64,000 bases of DNA from Streptococcus halotolerans (lineage in GTDB: Bacteria > Bacillota > Bacilli > Lactobacillales > Streptococcaceae), in the NCBI RefSeq assembly GCF_001598035.1, contig NZ_CP014835.1, forward strand, positions 992,001 through 1,056,000, given 5' to 3'. The position numbers and the translations under genes were made by a program. This document shows, piece by piece, positions 31,992-42,022 of the stretch. The notes beneath the pieces were generated by a model. That model saw nothing but the letters and a program-made list of their open reading frames with translations. It was not told the DNA's origin and ran no database searches. Numbering within the stretch: the stretch's first letter is position 1; each line of letters opens with the position of its first letter.

Positions 31992-34898
31992 TTAGTGGTC
32001 TTTCCTCAGAAAATAAAATCCGACCAAACTGTAGGCAATGATCATGATAACCATTAACAGATGAACTAGCAGTGAACCTAAGTCATCCTTCTTTTTTATA
32101 GAGAAAAGATTGTCTACTGTGCCATCAAATAAGCCTATATCACTATCATCTCTCATAGTGGTTTTTCTAGCTTCTGCTGAATGTTGCGATTTGTCATTTG
32201 TCATTGTCTCTAATTCAGATTGATCAAAGGAAGCATCATTCCCCTCCTCTGAAGAATAAACCGAACCACTAAAGCGTTCTAAAACTTTTTGAGCTATTTT
32301 GACTGACACATCTAAATTATTCGAAGTAGAGACTACAGGAACACTTGTTACGTAAAACCATCGGCCTTGCCTTTGACTACTATTATCTTCAGAAATAGAA
32401 AGTCCAACTGGTATTATCATTGAAGTCTTTTCTTCCAAAGCAGGAGACTCGATGGCTTCCATTTCTTCCTCTGAACGGCTATCCGTCTCATCAGCATCGT
32501 CACTATCTGCTACAGCATCTAAATGAAGATAACTAGCAGGAATGAATCCCTCGCCACTATCAAAATCATCACTATTATTAACAGAGTCATTTTCCGCAAG
32601 AGTACTGGGTAACTCTGGTAAAACAGGAGGATCGCCATCAATCAAGCCATCACTAGATGAGGAGGCTTCAGATCCGTCATTGGGATCTTGCGGAGACTGA
32701 GAATCCTCTACTTCGTCTGTAGTTATTGGGTACTCAGGATCATTATCCGGAAGAGTACTAGGTAATTCTGGTGAAACAGGAGGATCGCTATCAATCAAAG
32801 CATCATCACTAGGTGTGGAGACTTCAGATCCGTCGTTGGGATCTTGCGGAGACTGAGGATCCTCTACTTCGGCTTCATCAATTGGTAGATCAGTTTTATC
32901 ATCTTTATCATCCAAGGATGTATCGGGGTGAGATGGTGAAATAGGAGACTCATTAGTAACAAAGCCATCGTCTCTAGGTGTGGAGACTTCTGAACCATCG
33001 TTGGGATCTTGCGGAGACTGAGAATCCTCTACATCGTCTGTAGTTATTGGGTACTCAGGATCATTATCCGGAAGAGTACTAGGTAACTCTGGTGAACGAG
33101 GAGGATCGCCATCAATCAAGGCATCGTCTCTAGGTGAGGGATCTTCAGGTTGGTCGATAGGATCCTGCGGAGACTGAGAATCCTCTACTTCGGCTTCATC
33201 AATTGGTAGATCAGTTTTATCATCCAAGGATGTATCGGGGTGAGATGGTGAAACAGGAGGATCGCCATCAATCAAGCCATCATCACTAGGTGTGGAGAAT
33301 TCAGATCCGTCGTTGGGATCTTGCGGAGACTGAGGATCCTCTACATCGTCTGTAGTTATCGGGTGCTCAGGAACATTATCCGGAAGAGTACTAGGTAACT
33401 CTGGTGAACGAGGAGGGTCGCCATCAATCAAGCCATCGTCTCTAGGTGAGAGATCTTCAGGTTGGTCGATAGGATCCTGCGGAGACTGAGAATCCTCTAC
33501 TTCGGCTTCATCAATTGGTAGATCTATTTCATCTTTATCATCCGAGAGTGTATCGGGATGCTCTGGTGAAACAGGAGGATCGCCATCAATCAAGCCATCA
33601 TCACTAGGTGTGGAGAATTCAGATCCGTCGTCGGGATCCTGCGGAGACTGAGGATCCTCTGCGTCGCCAGCATCCTTTAGATTTTCGTCTTCTGATAAGT
33701 CAGGAAGATTGTCCGAAAGTAATGGCGGTAAGATAGTCAAACCATACTCATTTTGAGCACTTTGACCATCAGAATCATTGACAGAAATCCGCACGCGATA
33801 ATCCCCAGGATTACGGAATTGTACTGAAGTCGTGCCACCTTCTAGACTAGTAATTTCACCTGTGGATAGATTTTCATACGATAAGGTTTCAAGACGTGTT
33901 GTGTAGCTATCACTATTTGAAAAATCATCTTCCTTATCAAAGATTGTGACTGCCGACAATAAATCAACAACCTCATCAACTTTTGCCGTAACTGTTTTCG
34001 TAGCAATGCCAATAGTAGGTGCCGTATTTATAATCCAATCACTAACAGTAGCATACAACTTTTCTGAATACGTAGCTGTCACTGTATATAAACCTTTTTG
34101 AAAAACGGAGATTTGCTCTTTCGTCACTGGAACATAAAGGGCAATTGAGCCATTCTCCCTTTGAATAGATTTAACAACAAATGTGCTATTTCCCATTTGA
34201 GACTGATGCACATAAGGCTGCCCTCGCCAGGTGTCTGTGACCTCATCATAAGTGATTAGCAGGTCATGTCTATTATCCTTTTCAACCAATGTACCGTCAG
34301 TTTCAGAATAATAGCTAGCGCCTGAAAACTCAAGAACAATGGCTTTGACATTTGGCGAAATTAATAAAGGAATATCAGATCTAGTTGTTGAAATTGGAAA
34401 ATTAGCTAATGCTATTTTTGTGGGATCACTAGCAGCTTTTTGATCAAAACCAACCGCGTCCCACAAATCAAATTGGCTTACTTCTTTATCCGTTATCGTT
34501 TTTGTATCTTGAGTAGAAGATTCACTTACTAAGTCTGAAGCATTACTTGTTTCAGCAGTATGTTCAGATAATGTTTGATCAGCTAATGAGCTCTTATCAT
34601 CACTCCAAATCTTCTCATCAGCGGTCGACTCAATGGTGTTTTCTACCATTTTAGAAGCATCTTGATTGGTATCGTTCTCAAGACGGCGTTCTTCTGAATT
34701 ATTTGGAATTGCCGTCTCACTCATTACAGAAACAACAGATTCATCTGACCCTGTTAACTCATCTGCATACCCTTGCCCCGATACCATTCCCGCTGAAAGA
34801 GCTGCCATCGTAAATAATGCAGCAAGGCTCCGAGTGGTTCTATATTCTCCAAAACATAACGGCAACACAAAATTGGAACGAGACTTTTCTCCCTCCAT
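31992..34898 (-). CDS. Large secreted/membrane-anchored protein with Asp/Pro-rich tandem repeats
   Basis: 968 residues. The N-terminus is basic, followed by a signal-like hydrophobic stretch (TTRSLAALFTMAALSAGMV). Then come a Ser/Thr/Glu-rich region (about 45-135), a folded part with Ig-like segments (to about 390, e.g. GDYRVRISVNDSDGQS), and seven QSPQDP-containing repeats (about 405-760). A second small domain (WFYVTSVPVV) precedes a C-terminal membrane helix LVHLLMVIMIIAYSLVGFYF ending FLRKDH. No LPXTG is present, so anchoring would be by the helix rather than sortase. ATG 34898 is preferred over TTG 34937 (AGGAGG upstream, spacing long). -10 TATAAT at 34970-34975. Function is not recognised; host contact is a guess. 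Confidence 0.7.
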   Translation of the reverse strand: MEGEKSRSNFVLPLCFGEYRTTRSLAALFTMAALSAGMVSGQGYADELTGSDESVVSVMSETAIPNNSEERRLENDTNQDASKMVENTIESTADEKIWSDDKSSLADQTLSEHTAETSNASDLVSESSTQDTKTITDKEVSQFDLWDAVGFDQKAASDPTKIALANFPISTTRSDIPLLISPNVKAIVLEFSGASYYSETDGTLVEKDNRHDLLITYDEVTDTWRGQPYVHQSQMGNSTFVVKSIQRENGSIALYVPVTKEQISVFQKGLYTVTATYSEKLYATVSDWIINTAPTIGIATKTVTAKVDEVVDLLSAVTIFDKEDDFSNSDSYTTRLETLSYENLSTGEITSLEGGTTSVQFRNPGDYRVRISVNDSDGQSAQNEYGLTILPPLLSDNLPDLSEDENLKDAGDAEDPQSPQDPDDGSEFSTPSDDGLIDGDPPVSPEHPDTLSDDKDEIDLPIDEAEVEDSQSPQDPIDQPEDLSPRDDGLIDGDPPRSPELPSTLPDNVPEHPITTDDVEDPQSPQDPNDGSEFSTPSDDGLIDGDPPVSPSHPDTSLDDKTDLPIDEAEVEDSQSPQDPIDQPEDPSPRDDALIDGDPPRSPELPSTLPDNDPEYPITTDDVEDSQSPQDPNDGSEVSTPRDDGFVTNESPISPSHPDTSLDDKDDKTDLPIDEAEVEDPQSPQDPNDGSEVSTPSDDALIDSDPPVSPELPSTLPDNDPEYPITTDEVEDSQSPQDPNDGSEASSSSDGLIDGDPPVLPELPSTLAENDSVNNSDDFDSGEGFIPASYLHLDAVADSDDADETDSRSEEEMEAIESPALEEKTSMIIPVGLSISEDNSSQRQGRWFYVTSVPVVSTSNNLDVSVKIAQKVLERFSGSVYSSEEGNDASFDQSELETMTNDKSQHSAEARKTTMRDDSDIGLFDGTVDNLFSIKKKDDLGSLLVHLLMVIMIIAYSLVGFYFLRKDH
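32640..33670 (-). repeat. Tandem coding repeats in the surface-type protein
   Basis: Seven units of roughly 155-175 bp, each coding for VED(P/S)QSPQDP, a D/N-rich stretch, then (G/A)LIDGDPP and SP(E/S). Two unit types alternate (NDGSE and IDQPED). DNA identity between units is high, so the copy number should vary between strains by recombination or slippage. Confidence 0.85.
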
Positions 34899-34937
34899 AC
34901 AACCGTCTACCTCCTGCTTATTTCGTTTGTCAGCCAA

Positions 34938-35170
34938 TAAATTGCGCTTCTCTCTTCTTTAGTCTCATCATTATAACGTATTTTCTCCAAAAATACTAAG
35001 GAAACAGTCCAAGACCGCGCCTTCTTTCAACCAAATAGTTAAAGCAATTAAACTCTTTAGATGATAACAAAAAAGAAGGCAATAGTCTATCTTTTCACAA
35101 CAAAAAATCAATAGCTCAATTCAGACCAATTCACTCCATCTGGCTTCATAAAAAAGCAGATAAGTAGCTT
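34938..35170. other. Non-coding gap upstream of the surface-protein gene
   Basis: It holds the TATAAT -10 of the surface-protein gene near 34970. The rest shows no gene or strong hairpin to me. Confidence 0.4.
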
Positions 35171-35362
35171 TAAAAGCAATGAAGAAAAATCTTATCAGCC
35201 GTATCTTTCACCATACCTTGATCTGTCTAGCTGAACACAATATCTCTTTAACAGCTCTTATGAACCATGAGATCCCAACATGGGTGCTAAGACCTCAACA
35301 CCAATCTATACCCACATCACTAAAAAACTCAATGTAAAAGTAGCTGAAAAACTGAAAAAAAT
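35171..35362 (+). pseudogene. Tyrosine integrase C-terminal relic next to hup
   Basis: One frame reads HHTLICLAEHNISLTALMN and, after a frameshift, PIYTHITKKLNVKVAEKL. This matches the end of phage-type tyrosine recombinases: the HTHxxLLAE box, ALMxRLGH, and IYTHVT with the catalytic Tyr. Only the last 60 or so residues remain, without Arg/Lys catalytic parts. It is probably the scar of a prophage or ICE once inserted at hup. Confidence 0.6.
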
Positions 35363-35385
35363 GATTTCATGCCCTCTAAACATAG

Positions 35386-35432
35386 AAAAAGCCTATTGCA
35401 CAATGTAGAAACGTTGATGCAATAGACTTTTT
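35386..35432 (-). terminator. Terminator of hup
   Basis: Minus strand: CTATTGCA pairs with TGCAATAG, extended by AAAAAG/CTTTTT around a mismatch, with U-run CTTTTTC at the end. Confidence 0.75.
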
Positions 35433-35441
35433 ACTGCTAAA

Positions 35442-35717
35442 TTATTTTACAGCGTCTTTAAGTGCTTTACCAGCTTTGAATGCTGGAACTTTTGAAGCTG
35501 CGATTGAGATTTCTTCACCAGTTTGTGGGTTGCGGCCTTTACGAGCTGCGCGTTCACGAACTTCAAAGTTACCAAAACCGATAAGTTGTACTTTATCACC
35601 TTTTGCAAGGAATCCTTCGATTGCTTCGAACACTGCATCAACTGCTGCAGCTGAATCTTTCTTAGTCAATTCTGTTGCTTCAGCAACCTTTGCGATCAAA
35701 TCTTGTTTATTTGCCAT
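35442..35717 (-). CDS. hup: DNA-binding protein HU
   Basis: 91-residue nucleoid protein that bends [23 protein letters not shown] and the arm segment [23 protein letters not shown] (in parts [19 protein letters not shown]) are the HU signature. The frame extends to 35735, but the standard N-terminus begins at 35717. It has a near-consensus promoter and its own terminator. A phage integrase relic lies just downstream, in keeping with hup being used as an integration site. Confidence 0.96.
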   Translation of the reverse strand: MANKQDLIAKVAEATELTKKDSAAAVDAVFEAIEGFLAKGDKVQLIGFGNFEVRERAARKGRNPQTGEEISIAASKVPAFKAGKALKDAVK

Positions 35718-35768
35718 TTTGAACAAATCCTCCATAAATTTTAAGCTTAATGCTTATTAACAGTCTCT

Positions 35769-35797
35769 ATCATATCGGAAAAACCTTATAAGGTCAA
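35769..35797 (-). promoter_or_regulatory. hup promoter
   Basis: Minus strand: -35 TTGACC (35792-35797), 17-bp spacer, -10 TATGAT (35769-35774), about 50 bp before the start codon. Confidence 0.75.
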
Positions 35798-35842
35798 GTA
35801 ATTAACGCTCTTATGGCTGTTATTTTCCCATTTTTCATACCT

Positions 35843-36436
35843 TTACGGCTCTTTAAATAAATCAAAACTTATTCGGTCATTTGCTAAGTCAAACTCTGTT
35901 GCTTTGGCATAAAGACCATTTGACAATTTAATATCTTTCAATGACAAAATGATTTCAGATTTCTTCGGTTTTATCGCAAGAAATTTAGGAATATCATAAG
36001 CATTTGAAATATAACTCAAGATTTCCTTCTTTGGTAAGGTTAGGGTACCAGCAGAAACGGAGGTTACTTCTAGTTGGACATCACCATTCTTTAAAACGTA
36101 GGGTGCAAAGTAAACGTAAAGCGGGATTTCATAACCTAGTAATCGATAAGAACCTTGAAAAAGAACTTGACTTGAAGTCGTGTAAAATTCATACTTCAGC
36201 CCCTTGGTTTGATAATCTTCCAAAAAGGCTGCTGCTGTATTATTCAACTCTTCTCTTGTCGTGACAAAAGTGCCAGCTTTTATTGCTGTTTCCTTGTCTT
36301 TTGATTCTGATTGTTGACTAATTTTTTGCTCACGAGGTTGGATTACTCTGTAACCAACAACCCCCACAAAGGCCAGGTTCATCGCCAATAAAATCAGGAA
36401 GAGATACTTCCATAAACTAAGCTCATTTTTTTTCAT
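35843..36436 (-). CDS. ypmS: YpmS family protein (DUF2140)
   Basis: 197 residues: a short cytoplasmic N-terminus, one membrane segment (YLFLILLAMNLAFVGVVGY, 11-29), and an extracytoplasmic domain with the DUF2140 pattern QVLFQGSYRLLGYEIPLYVYF. Function is not established. It overlaps the ypmR-like gene by 14 bp, and the ypmR-ypmS pair is conserved in Firmicutes, which suggests joint action at the cell surface. Confidence 0.8.
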   Translation of the reverse strand: MKKNELSLWKYLFLILLAMNLAFVGVVGYRVIQPREQKISQQSESKDKETAIKAGTFVTTREELNNTAAAFLEDYQTKGLKYEFYTTSSQVLFQGSYRLLGYEIPLYVYFAPYVLKNGDVQLEVTSVSAGTLTLPKKEILSYISNAYDIPKFLAIKPKKSEIILSLKDIKLSNGLYAKATEFDLANDRISFDLFKEP

Positions 36437-37256
36437 GTGTCTGACTTATCCTTTCCATGATAGCATCTGCCATGATACTATAGCCAGTATTGTTGGGATG
36501 AAAGTGATCTTCTGTAAAGAGAGCATCATTGACAACCGTTGTTTGATCACCTGATACTGAAACAACACCTTCTTTTCCATCAACCCCTTTATATAATTGA
36601 TCATTAATACCGACGAAATAAACCTTATCATACTCGGCTGTTAGTTTTTTGGTTCCAAGATTCCACTGATCAACAATATCTTGCATTTGGGTCATTTCAG
36701 GAAAGTTGAGGTAAAAAGGATTATAGATACCAACAACATAAATGGGTAAGTCTGGATTCTCTTTCCTAGCTAAATCAATAATCTGTCTAAGATTTTTTTT
36801 GTAAGTCTTTGAACCAGCTGTAAAGCTCCCCTCATTGAGATGATCCAAATTCTCTCGAATCACTTTCATAACATCATTGCCACCAACTGTCAAAGTCATG
36901 AGATTAGCAGTTTTTAAATTTTGTTGAATCGCCTTTTGTTTCTTCATACGATTCAAAATCTGACGACTGGTATTCCCTGAAATCCCATAGTTACTAGTGA
37001 CCGTTCGATAGCGGTAAGTCTCATCCAGACGTTTGGCTAAGAGAGGTACAAAGCCGCCTTGATTAGTTGTATCACCAACACCTTGTGTCAGTGAGTCCCC
37101 AATAGCCAACAAATGGAATTTTTCCTGCTTTTCCTTTAAAAAATCCGACTTCTTCAGTTGGGCATTTGAAGCTGGAAACAAGAACCAAAAAATAAGGGTA
37201 AACACTAAAAGACTTGCCAAAAATACAGCAAGTCCACTTTTAATCGTCTTAGTCAT
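36423..37256 (-). CDS. SGNH/GDSL-family hydrolase (YpmR type)
   Basis: 277 residues: N-terminal membrane anchor ([18 protein letters not shown]), then block [15 protein letters not shown] with the nucleophile Ser, block III GGNDVM, and block V FHPNNTGY with Asp/His. An extracellular esterase or lipase-like activity is likely; the substrate is unknown. It overlaps degV by 8 bp and ypmS by 14 bp, so the three genes form one transcript. Confidence 0.85.
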   Translation of the reverse strand: MTKTIKSGLAVFLASLLVFTLIFWFLFPASNAQLKKSDFLKEKQEKFHLLAIGDSLTQGVGDTTNQGGFVPLLAKRLDETYRYRTVTSNYGISGNTSRQILNRMKKQKAIQQNLKTANLMTLTVGGNDVMKVIRENLDHLNEGSFTAGSKTYKKNLRQIIDLARKENPDLPIYVVGIYNPFYLNFPEMTQMQDIVDQWNLGTKKLTAEYDKVYFVGINDQLYKGVDGKEGVVSVSGDQTTVVNDALFTEDHFHPNNTGYSIMADAIMERISQTHEKK

Positions 37257-38088
37257 AACGCACTAACACCGCAAAAGCATCCTCACCCGTGTGAGTTTGG
37301 ATAATGGATCCGGTCTCTAAAACAGAGATTTCTTGGTTGACAAAAGCTTGTAATTTTTCTTTCAATGCTAGAGCAAAATCTTTCTTTCCTGCATAGGAAA
37401 TACCAATTTCTGCGATCGGATGACCCTCAACACTAGCTAGAAAACTATCCAACCACTTTGTAAAGGTTTTAGCACCGCGTCCTTTAACAATTGGAACAAG
37501 CTCATGATTTGTCATTTCCATGACAACACGGATATTTAACAAAGAACTCAAAAGGCCTGTCACACGTCCAATACGGCCACCTTTCACTAGATTTTCCAAA
37601 GTTGACACACCAATATAAAGTTCCGTTTTCTGGCGAACCTGTTCGATGCCAGCTAGAATTGTCTCCAAACTAGCTCCTTCTTTCGCAAGTTTAGCCGCTT
37701 CAACAACTTGAAATGCCATGGCTTGATCAGTAAAGCTAGAATCAATAACGGTTGCATCAACACCAGCAATAGTTGCTCCTTGTCGAGAGGCCTCTACAGT
37801 TCCAGATAAAGAGTGAGATAAATGGATAGATACAATGTGATCAGCACCTTCTGCTACCAAACCTTCATAAACCTCCGCAAAGAGTCCTACTGGTGGTTGG
37901 CTTGTTTTGGGCAATGCCTTCCCAGACTTCATCAATGAAAGAAACTTTCCTTCTTCTTTTAAGTCAGCATCTGAGAAAACTTCACCATCAATCATTACAG
38001 AAAGTGGAACAACAGTAATATCCAATGCTTCTACAACGCTTTGTTCTATTGTAATAGAGGAATCTGTTACGATTTTTATCTTACTCAT
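37249..38088 (-). CDS. DegV family fatty acid-binding protein
   Basis: 279 residues. [10 protein letters not shown] at the start, [19 protein letters not shown] and [12 protein letters not shown] are DegV motifs. DegV/FakB proteins hold a fatty acid for phosphorylation by the FakA kinase, feeding exogenous fatty acids into phospholipids. Whether this is a true FakB is not decided by sequence. It is the first gene of degV-ypmR-ypmS. Confidence 0.88.
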   Translation of the reverse strand: MSKIKIVTDSSITIEQSVVEALDITVVPLSVMIDGEVFSDADLKEEGKFLSLMKSGKALPKTSQPPVGLFAEVYEGLVAEGADHIVSIHLSHSLSGTVEASRQGATIAGVDATVIDSSFTDQAMAFQVVEAAKLAKEGASLETILAGIEQVRQKTELYIGVSTLENLVKGGRIGRVTGLLSSLLNIRVVMEMTNHELVPIVKGRGAKTFTKWLDSFLASVEGHPIAEIGISYAGKKDFALALKEKLQAFVNQEISVLETGSIIQTHTGEDAFAVLVRYD

Positions 38089-38201
38089 GTCAAAACCTGT
38101 TCTAATCTTATTTTCGTTATTCTGTGAATTACATTATATCAAAAAACAATCTGTTTAGGAACCGCTGACGCTCCCTGGGCAGCCATCAAGTGATGAAAAC
38201 C

Positions 38202-39860
38202 TTATTTTCGGAGCAGTTCCTTGGCCTGCTCACGCGCTGAAGCAGTCACATCACTCCCAGCAATCATTTTGGCAATCTCTTCAATTCTCTCTTCTTGACT
38301 GAGAAGTCGCACAGTAGATACCGTTGACGTTTCATCACTTTCTTTAGAAATATAAAATTGATAATCTGCTGCTGCAATAACTTGTGGCAAATGCGAGATA
38401 GCAAGAACCTGTCCGTGACTTCCGATTTTATAAATCTTTTGAGCGATTGCTTGAGCAACACGTCCCGAAACCCCAGTATCCACTTCATCAAAGACGATAC
38501 TGGTCTTATCTTCTTTACGGGAAAAGGCAGATTTAATCGCTAACATCAGACGGGATAACTCTCCACCAGAGGCTACTTTGACAAGCGGCTTAAATCCTTC
38601 TCCAGGGTTAGTTGAAATGTAAAACTCAACCAACTCATTACCCTCTTTACTGAATTTTCCCTTGTCAAATTGTACCCGAAAGTCTGCCTTTTCCATATAC
38701 AGCTCTCTTAGTTCAGCTTTAATCTCTTGTTCAAGCGACAAGGCAATATCATGTCTAGTCTCAGATAATTTAGCAGCAGCAACTAACAGATCTTTCTCCA
38801 AACGACGAAGATCCTTCTCTAAACTCTCTGAGCTACCATCATTGCCTGTCAAGAGATTATATTCCTTAGTGATATTATCCAAATACTCCAGAACATCGTC
38901 CACACTACCGCCATATTTTCGCGTAATAGTGTTCAAGATGTCTAGACGTGCTTCAACAGCTAATAAGCGTCCTGCATCAAAGTCTAAATGATCAACGAGG
39001 TCACCCAACTGCTTAGTCACATCTTCTAAAACATAGTAACTTTCAGAAAGATGGAGTGATAATTCTTTGTAGTCTGGATCAAACTCTTCTAGGGTCATCA
39101 GATCATTCATAGCAGAACGAACATTTGACAAACTAGACATTTCCTCGTTATCAAGCATGGTATAAGCATTGGTCAAAGTATCAGCAATCTGTTTGTGATT
39201 CATCAGCTTATCACGTTCTTGGACCAATTTGTCATCTTCACCTGATTTGAGGGCTGCTGCTTCAATCTCTGCCATTTGAAATTCTAACATCTCAATTCGA
39301 GCCTTATGCTCACGTTCATTTTTTTGTTGTTCAAGAACCCGTTTACGTAATAACCGATAGGCATCAAACGTTTCTTGATAAGTCCTTTTAATATCAGAAA
39401 ACTCAGCATCGCCAAATTCATCTAACATCCCAATATGCAAACTCGGTTTCATCAATTCTTCCTGATCGTGCTGACCATGAATATCAACTAAATGTTGCCC
39501 AATTGACTTTAAGGTTGTCAGATTCACCATCTGACCATTGACTCGACTGACACTACGCCCATTTTGGAAAATATCTCGCCGAATAATGAGGTCATCTTCA
39601 CAATCAATGCCATTTTCTTCCAGAATAGCAACCAATCGAGGGCTCTTTTCCACTGAAAACAAGCCTTCAATTTCAGCTTTTCGCTGCCCGTGTCGTATCA
39701 CTTCTGTTGAGGCACGCGCGCCAAGCATCATGTTCATAGCATCAATGATAATAGACTTACCTGCCCCTGTTTCACCAGTTAAGACTGTCATTCCATTATC
39801 AAAAGTCAATGAAATCTCCTCAATGATAGCAAAGTTTTTTATGGAAATTTCTAATAACAT
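38202..39860 (-). CDS. recN: DNA repair protein RecN
   Basis: 552-residue SMC-like ATPase acting early in double-strand break repair. Walker A GETGAGKS at 29-36, a long coiled-coil middle (about 150-370), signature ASGGELSRLMLAI and Walker B SIVFDEVDTGVSG. It is the last gene of the xseA-xseB-ispA-tlyA-argR-recN operon, an order conserved in Firmicutes, 15 bp after argR. Confidence 0.96.
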   Translation of the reverse strand: MLLEISIKNFAIIEEISLTFDNGMTVLTGETGAGKSIIIDAMNMMLGARASTEVIRHGQRKAEIEGLFSVEKSPRLVAILEENGIDCEDDLIIRRDIFQNGRSVSRVNGQMVNLTTLKSIGQHLVDIHGQHDQEELMKPSLHIGMLDEFGDAEFSDIKRTYQETFDAYRLLRKRVLEQQKNEREHKARIEMLEFQMAEIEAAALKSGEDDKLVQERDKLMNHKQIADTLTNAYTMLDNEEMSSLSNVRSAMNDLMTLEEFDPDYKELSLHLSESYYVLEDVTKQLGDLVDHLDFDAGRLLAVEARLDILNTITRKYGGSVDDVLEYLDNITKEYNLLTGNDGSSESLEKDLRRLEKDLLVAAAKLSETRHDIALSLEQEIKAELRELYMEKADFRVQFDKGKFSKEGNELVEFYISTNPGEGFKPLVKVASGGELSRLMLAIKSAFSRKEDKTSIVFDEVDTGVSGRVAQAIAQKIYKIGSHGQVLAISHLPQVIAAADYQFYISKESDETSTVSTVRLLSQEERIEEIAKMIAGSDVTASAREQAKELLRK

Positions 39861-39875
39861 GACCTTCCTCGTTTT

Positions 39876-40346
39876 CTATTTTTTTCTTATCCAACTTCGA
39901 AACGTTCCAGCAAGTTCTCGAGCGGTTTCCCCAGTTGTTGCAATCAAAAGCAAACTATCATCGTCGCCAATCAAGCTAAAAATCTGATCAGCATAATCCT
40001 CTAAAATCAGTCGTTTTAAATATTTTGTCGAACCAGGAACCACCACAATATTAATCATATCCGCAATTCCCGACTGCCCTAGAGTCACTGTCAAGATATT
40101 CTCCTCAGCTGCACGTTGCAAGGGGCTCATGTAACGTTTAGCAGCTTCGTTTGATAGACCATAGACATAACCACCACGATTGCCTTTTACTTTGATAATA
40201 CCGATGCTGTTAATATCTCTAGAAACCGTTGCCTGAGTTGCTGTAACCCCCTTTGACTCTAAAATAGTTACCAACTCTTGTTGTGTTTCAATTTCTTGTT
40301 CAGTAACAATTTTTCGAATCAACTCTAATCGTTCATTCTTCCGCAT
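39876..40346 (-). CDS. argR: Arginine repressor (ArgR/AhrC)
   Basis: 156 residues. The N-terminal winged helix (RLELIRKIV to ATVSRDINSIGIIKV) is joined to a C-terminal hexamerisation/arginine-binding domain with the IGDDDSLLLIA motif, whose adjacent Asp residues contact arginine. The start at 40346 (MRKNERLEL) gives the family length and overlaps tlyA by 14 bp; the frame extends upstream without support. Streptococci often have several ArgR paralogues, and this operon-borne copy corresponds to AhrC. Confidence 0.9.
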   Translation of the reverse strand: MRKNERLELIRKIVTEQEIETQQELVTILESKGVTATQATVSRDINSIGIIKVKGNRGGYVYGLSNEAAKRYMSPLQRAAEENILTVTLGQSGIADMINIVVVPGSTKYLKRLILEDYADQIFSLIGDDDSLLLIATTGETARELAGTFRSWIRKK

Positions 40347-41160
40347 TTTTCTTAAATTCCTCGTGTGCTCTCGCAACAACCTGACCAATATCAGCTGATA
40401 CGAACGTTTCAGGTGTCGCTGATTTTTCCATATAGGCTAAAAATTCAATATTCCCGTGACCACCTTGGATTGGTGAAAAATCTAGCCCCTTAACAGTAAA
40501 TCCGTAATCCACCGCGAAAGTCGTCACTTTTTCTAAAACTTTTTCATGAACAACCTTATCTTTGACGATACCGTTTTTGCCAATCTGCTCACGCCCCGCT
40601 TCAAATTGTGGTTTAACAAGAGCAACTACCTGACCGCCATCAACTAAGACATTAGCTAGCGCTGGCAAGATCAAGTTGAGTGAAATAAAACTCACATCAA
40701 TACTGGCAAATGAAGGTAAGCCTTCCGTGAAATCTTTACTTTCAGCGTAACGGAAATTGTACTGTTCCATCGAGCGCACACGCTCGTCTTGACGTAATTT
40801 CCAGACCAATTGGTTGGTCCCTACATCAACAGCATAGACTAGTTGGGCACCCTCTTGCAGCATAACATCTGTAAAACCTCCTGTTGAGGCTCCGATATCA
40901 ATTGTTGTTTCGTCTTCAACTGAGATATTAAAAACTGTCAAGGCTTTTTCTAGTTTAAGCCCACCACGGCTGACATATTTGAGCTTTTCACCTTTTAGTT
41001 TCAGCTCAGTGCTATCATCAATTTTCTCACCTGGTTTATCATAGCGTTGCCCATTAATAACATTAATGACTAATCCTGCCATAACCCCACGTTTGGCTTG
41101 TTCACGTGTTTCAAAAAGGCCTTGTTTATAAGCTAATACATCCACTCTTTCTTTAGGCAT
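40333..41160 (-). CDS. tlyA: TlyA family rRNA 2'-O-methyltransferase / hemolysin A
   Basis: 275 residues: N-terminal S4 RNA-binding domain (RVDVLAYKQGLFETREQAKRG to KGEKLKYVSRGGLKLEKAL), then an FtsJ-like methyltransferase with the SAM motif IDIGASTGGFTDVML. Known members methylate ribosomal RNA; the hemolysin label is doubtful. It overlaps ispA by 8 bp and argR by 14 bp. Confidence 0.9.
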   Translation of the reverse strand: MPKERVDVLAYKQGLFETREQAKRGVMAGLVINVINGQRYDKPGEKIDDSTELKLKGEKLKYVSRGGLKLEKALTVFNISVEDETTIDIGASTGGFTDVMLQEGAQLVYAVDVGTNQLVWKLRQDERVRSMEQYNFRYAESKDFTEGLPSFASIDVSFISLNLILPALANVLVDGGQVVALVKPQFEAGREQIGKNGIVKDKVVHEKVLEKVTTFAVDYGFTVKGLDFSPIQGGHGNIEFLAYMEKSATPETFVSADIGQVVARAHEEFKKNAEE

Positions 41161-42022
41161 GAAGTCGTAACCTTTCTATGATGGTCATCATACCATCAGC
41201 TTTAAAGACTGTTTCTTCTTCCATTTTTTGGAAAATAGCGACGACTTGATTTAGCGAATTTTCCAAAATCTCGTAAGATTTACCCAGGCCCAAAAGAGCT
41301 GGATAAGTTGACTTAGCAGCCTCGAGATCTTTATTCGGCGTTTTGCCTAAAGCCTCAAAATCCGCTGTGACATCTAAAATATCATCGCGAACTTGAAAGG
41401 CCAGACCAATTAATTGACCTGCTGTGCTTAAATCGGCAATGACCCTATCCGATTGTTTGGCAATGTGACCAGCAGCGACAAATGGAAATGCTAAAAGAGC
41501 ACCTGTTTTGTTGGCGTGAATCAACTGAACTTGTTCAAGCGTCAAATCCTGACCTTCGCCTTTCATATCAAGCATTTGCCCACCAACCATGCCAAAAGTA
41601 CCTGAGGAGCGAGACAACATCTGTATCAACTTGATTTTAATGTCATTATCCAAATCTGCTTCAGCAATCAAGCCTGAGGCATCTAAAAAGAGGGAGTCAC
41701 CAGCCAAAATAGCTGTCGCCTCATCAAATTTTTTATGGTTGGTCAAGCGCCCCCGACGATAGTCATCATTGTCCATAGCAGGCAGGTCATCATGAATGAG
41801 ACTACCTGTATGGATCATCTCAAGTGCTGCTGCCACATCAAAATGGGCCGTTGTTAATGCGAGACCAAAACCATCCAACAACTCTAATAAAATTCTTGGG
41901 CGAATCCGCTTGCCACCGCTATCAATCGAATAAAGGATAGCCTCAATCAAGTCAGATGATACAACATCTTGACTCTGATAATAAGTGCGAATAGCCTGAT
42001 CAATTTCCCTTATCTTATCCAT
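41153..42022 (-). CDS. ispA: Farnesyl/geranyl diphosphate synthase
   Basis: 289-residue trans-prenyltransferase making C15 (or C20) prenyl diphosphates from isopentenyl diphosphate for undecaprenyl carrier synthesis. First Asp-rich motif HDDLPAMDNDD (from about residue 77), second RDDILDVTAD, and the early GGKRIRP. ATG 42022 shares one base with the xseB stop (TGATG); an in-frame TTG just before it is less likely. Confidence 0.93.
   Translation of the reverse strand: MDKIREIDQAIRTYYQSQDVVSSDLIEAILYSIDSGGKRIRPRILLELLDGFGLALTTAHFDVAAALEMIHTGSLIHDDLPAMDNDDYRRGRLTNHKKFDEATAILAGDSLFLDASGLIAEADLDNDIKIKLIQMLSRSSGTFGMVGGQMLDMKGEGQDLTLEQVQLIHANKTGALLAFPFVAAGHIAKQSDRVIADLSTAGQLIGLAFQVRDDILDVTADFEALGKTPNKDLEAAKSTYPALLGLGKSYEILENSLNQVVAIFQKMEEETVFKADGMMTIIERLRLHA

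Noticed and set aside
31992..34898. Sortase-anchored adhesin
   Set aside because: No LPXTG-like motif near the C-terminus; the protein ends with a hydrophobic helix and FLRKDH.
36004..36264. Antisense open frames over ypmS and many other genes
   Set aside because: They are shadows of real coding genes with family matches on the opposite strand.
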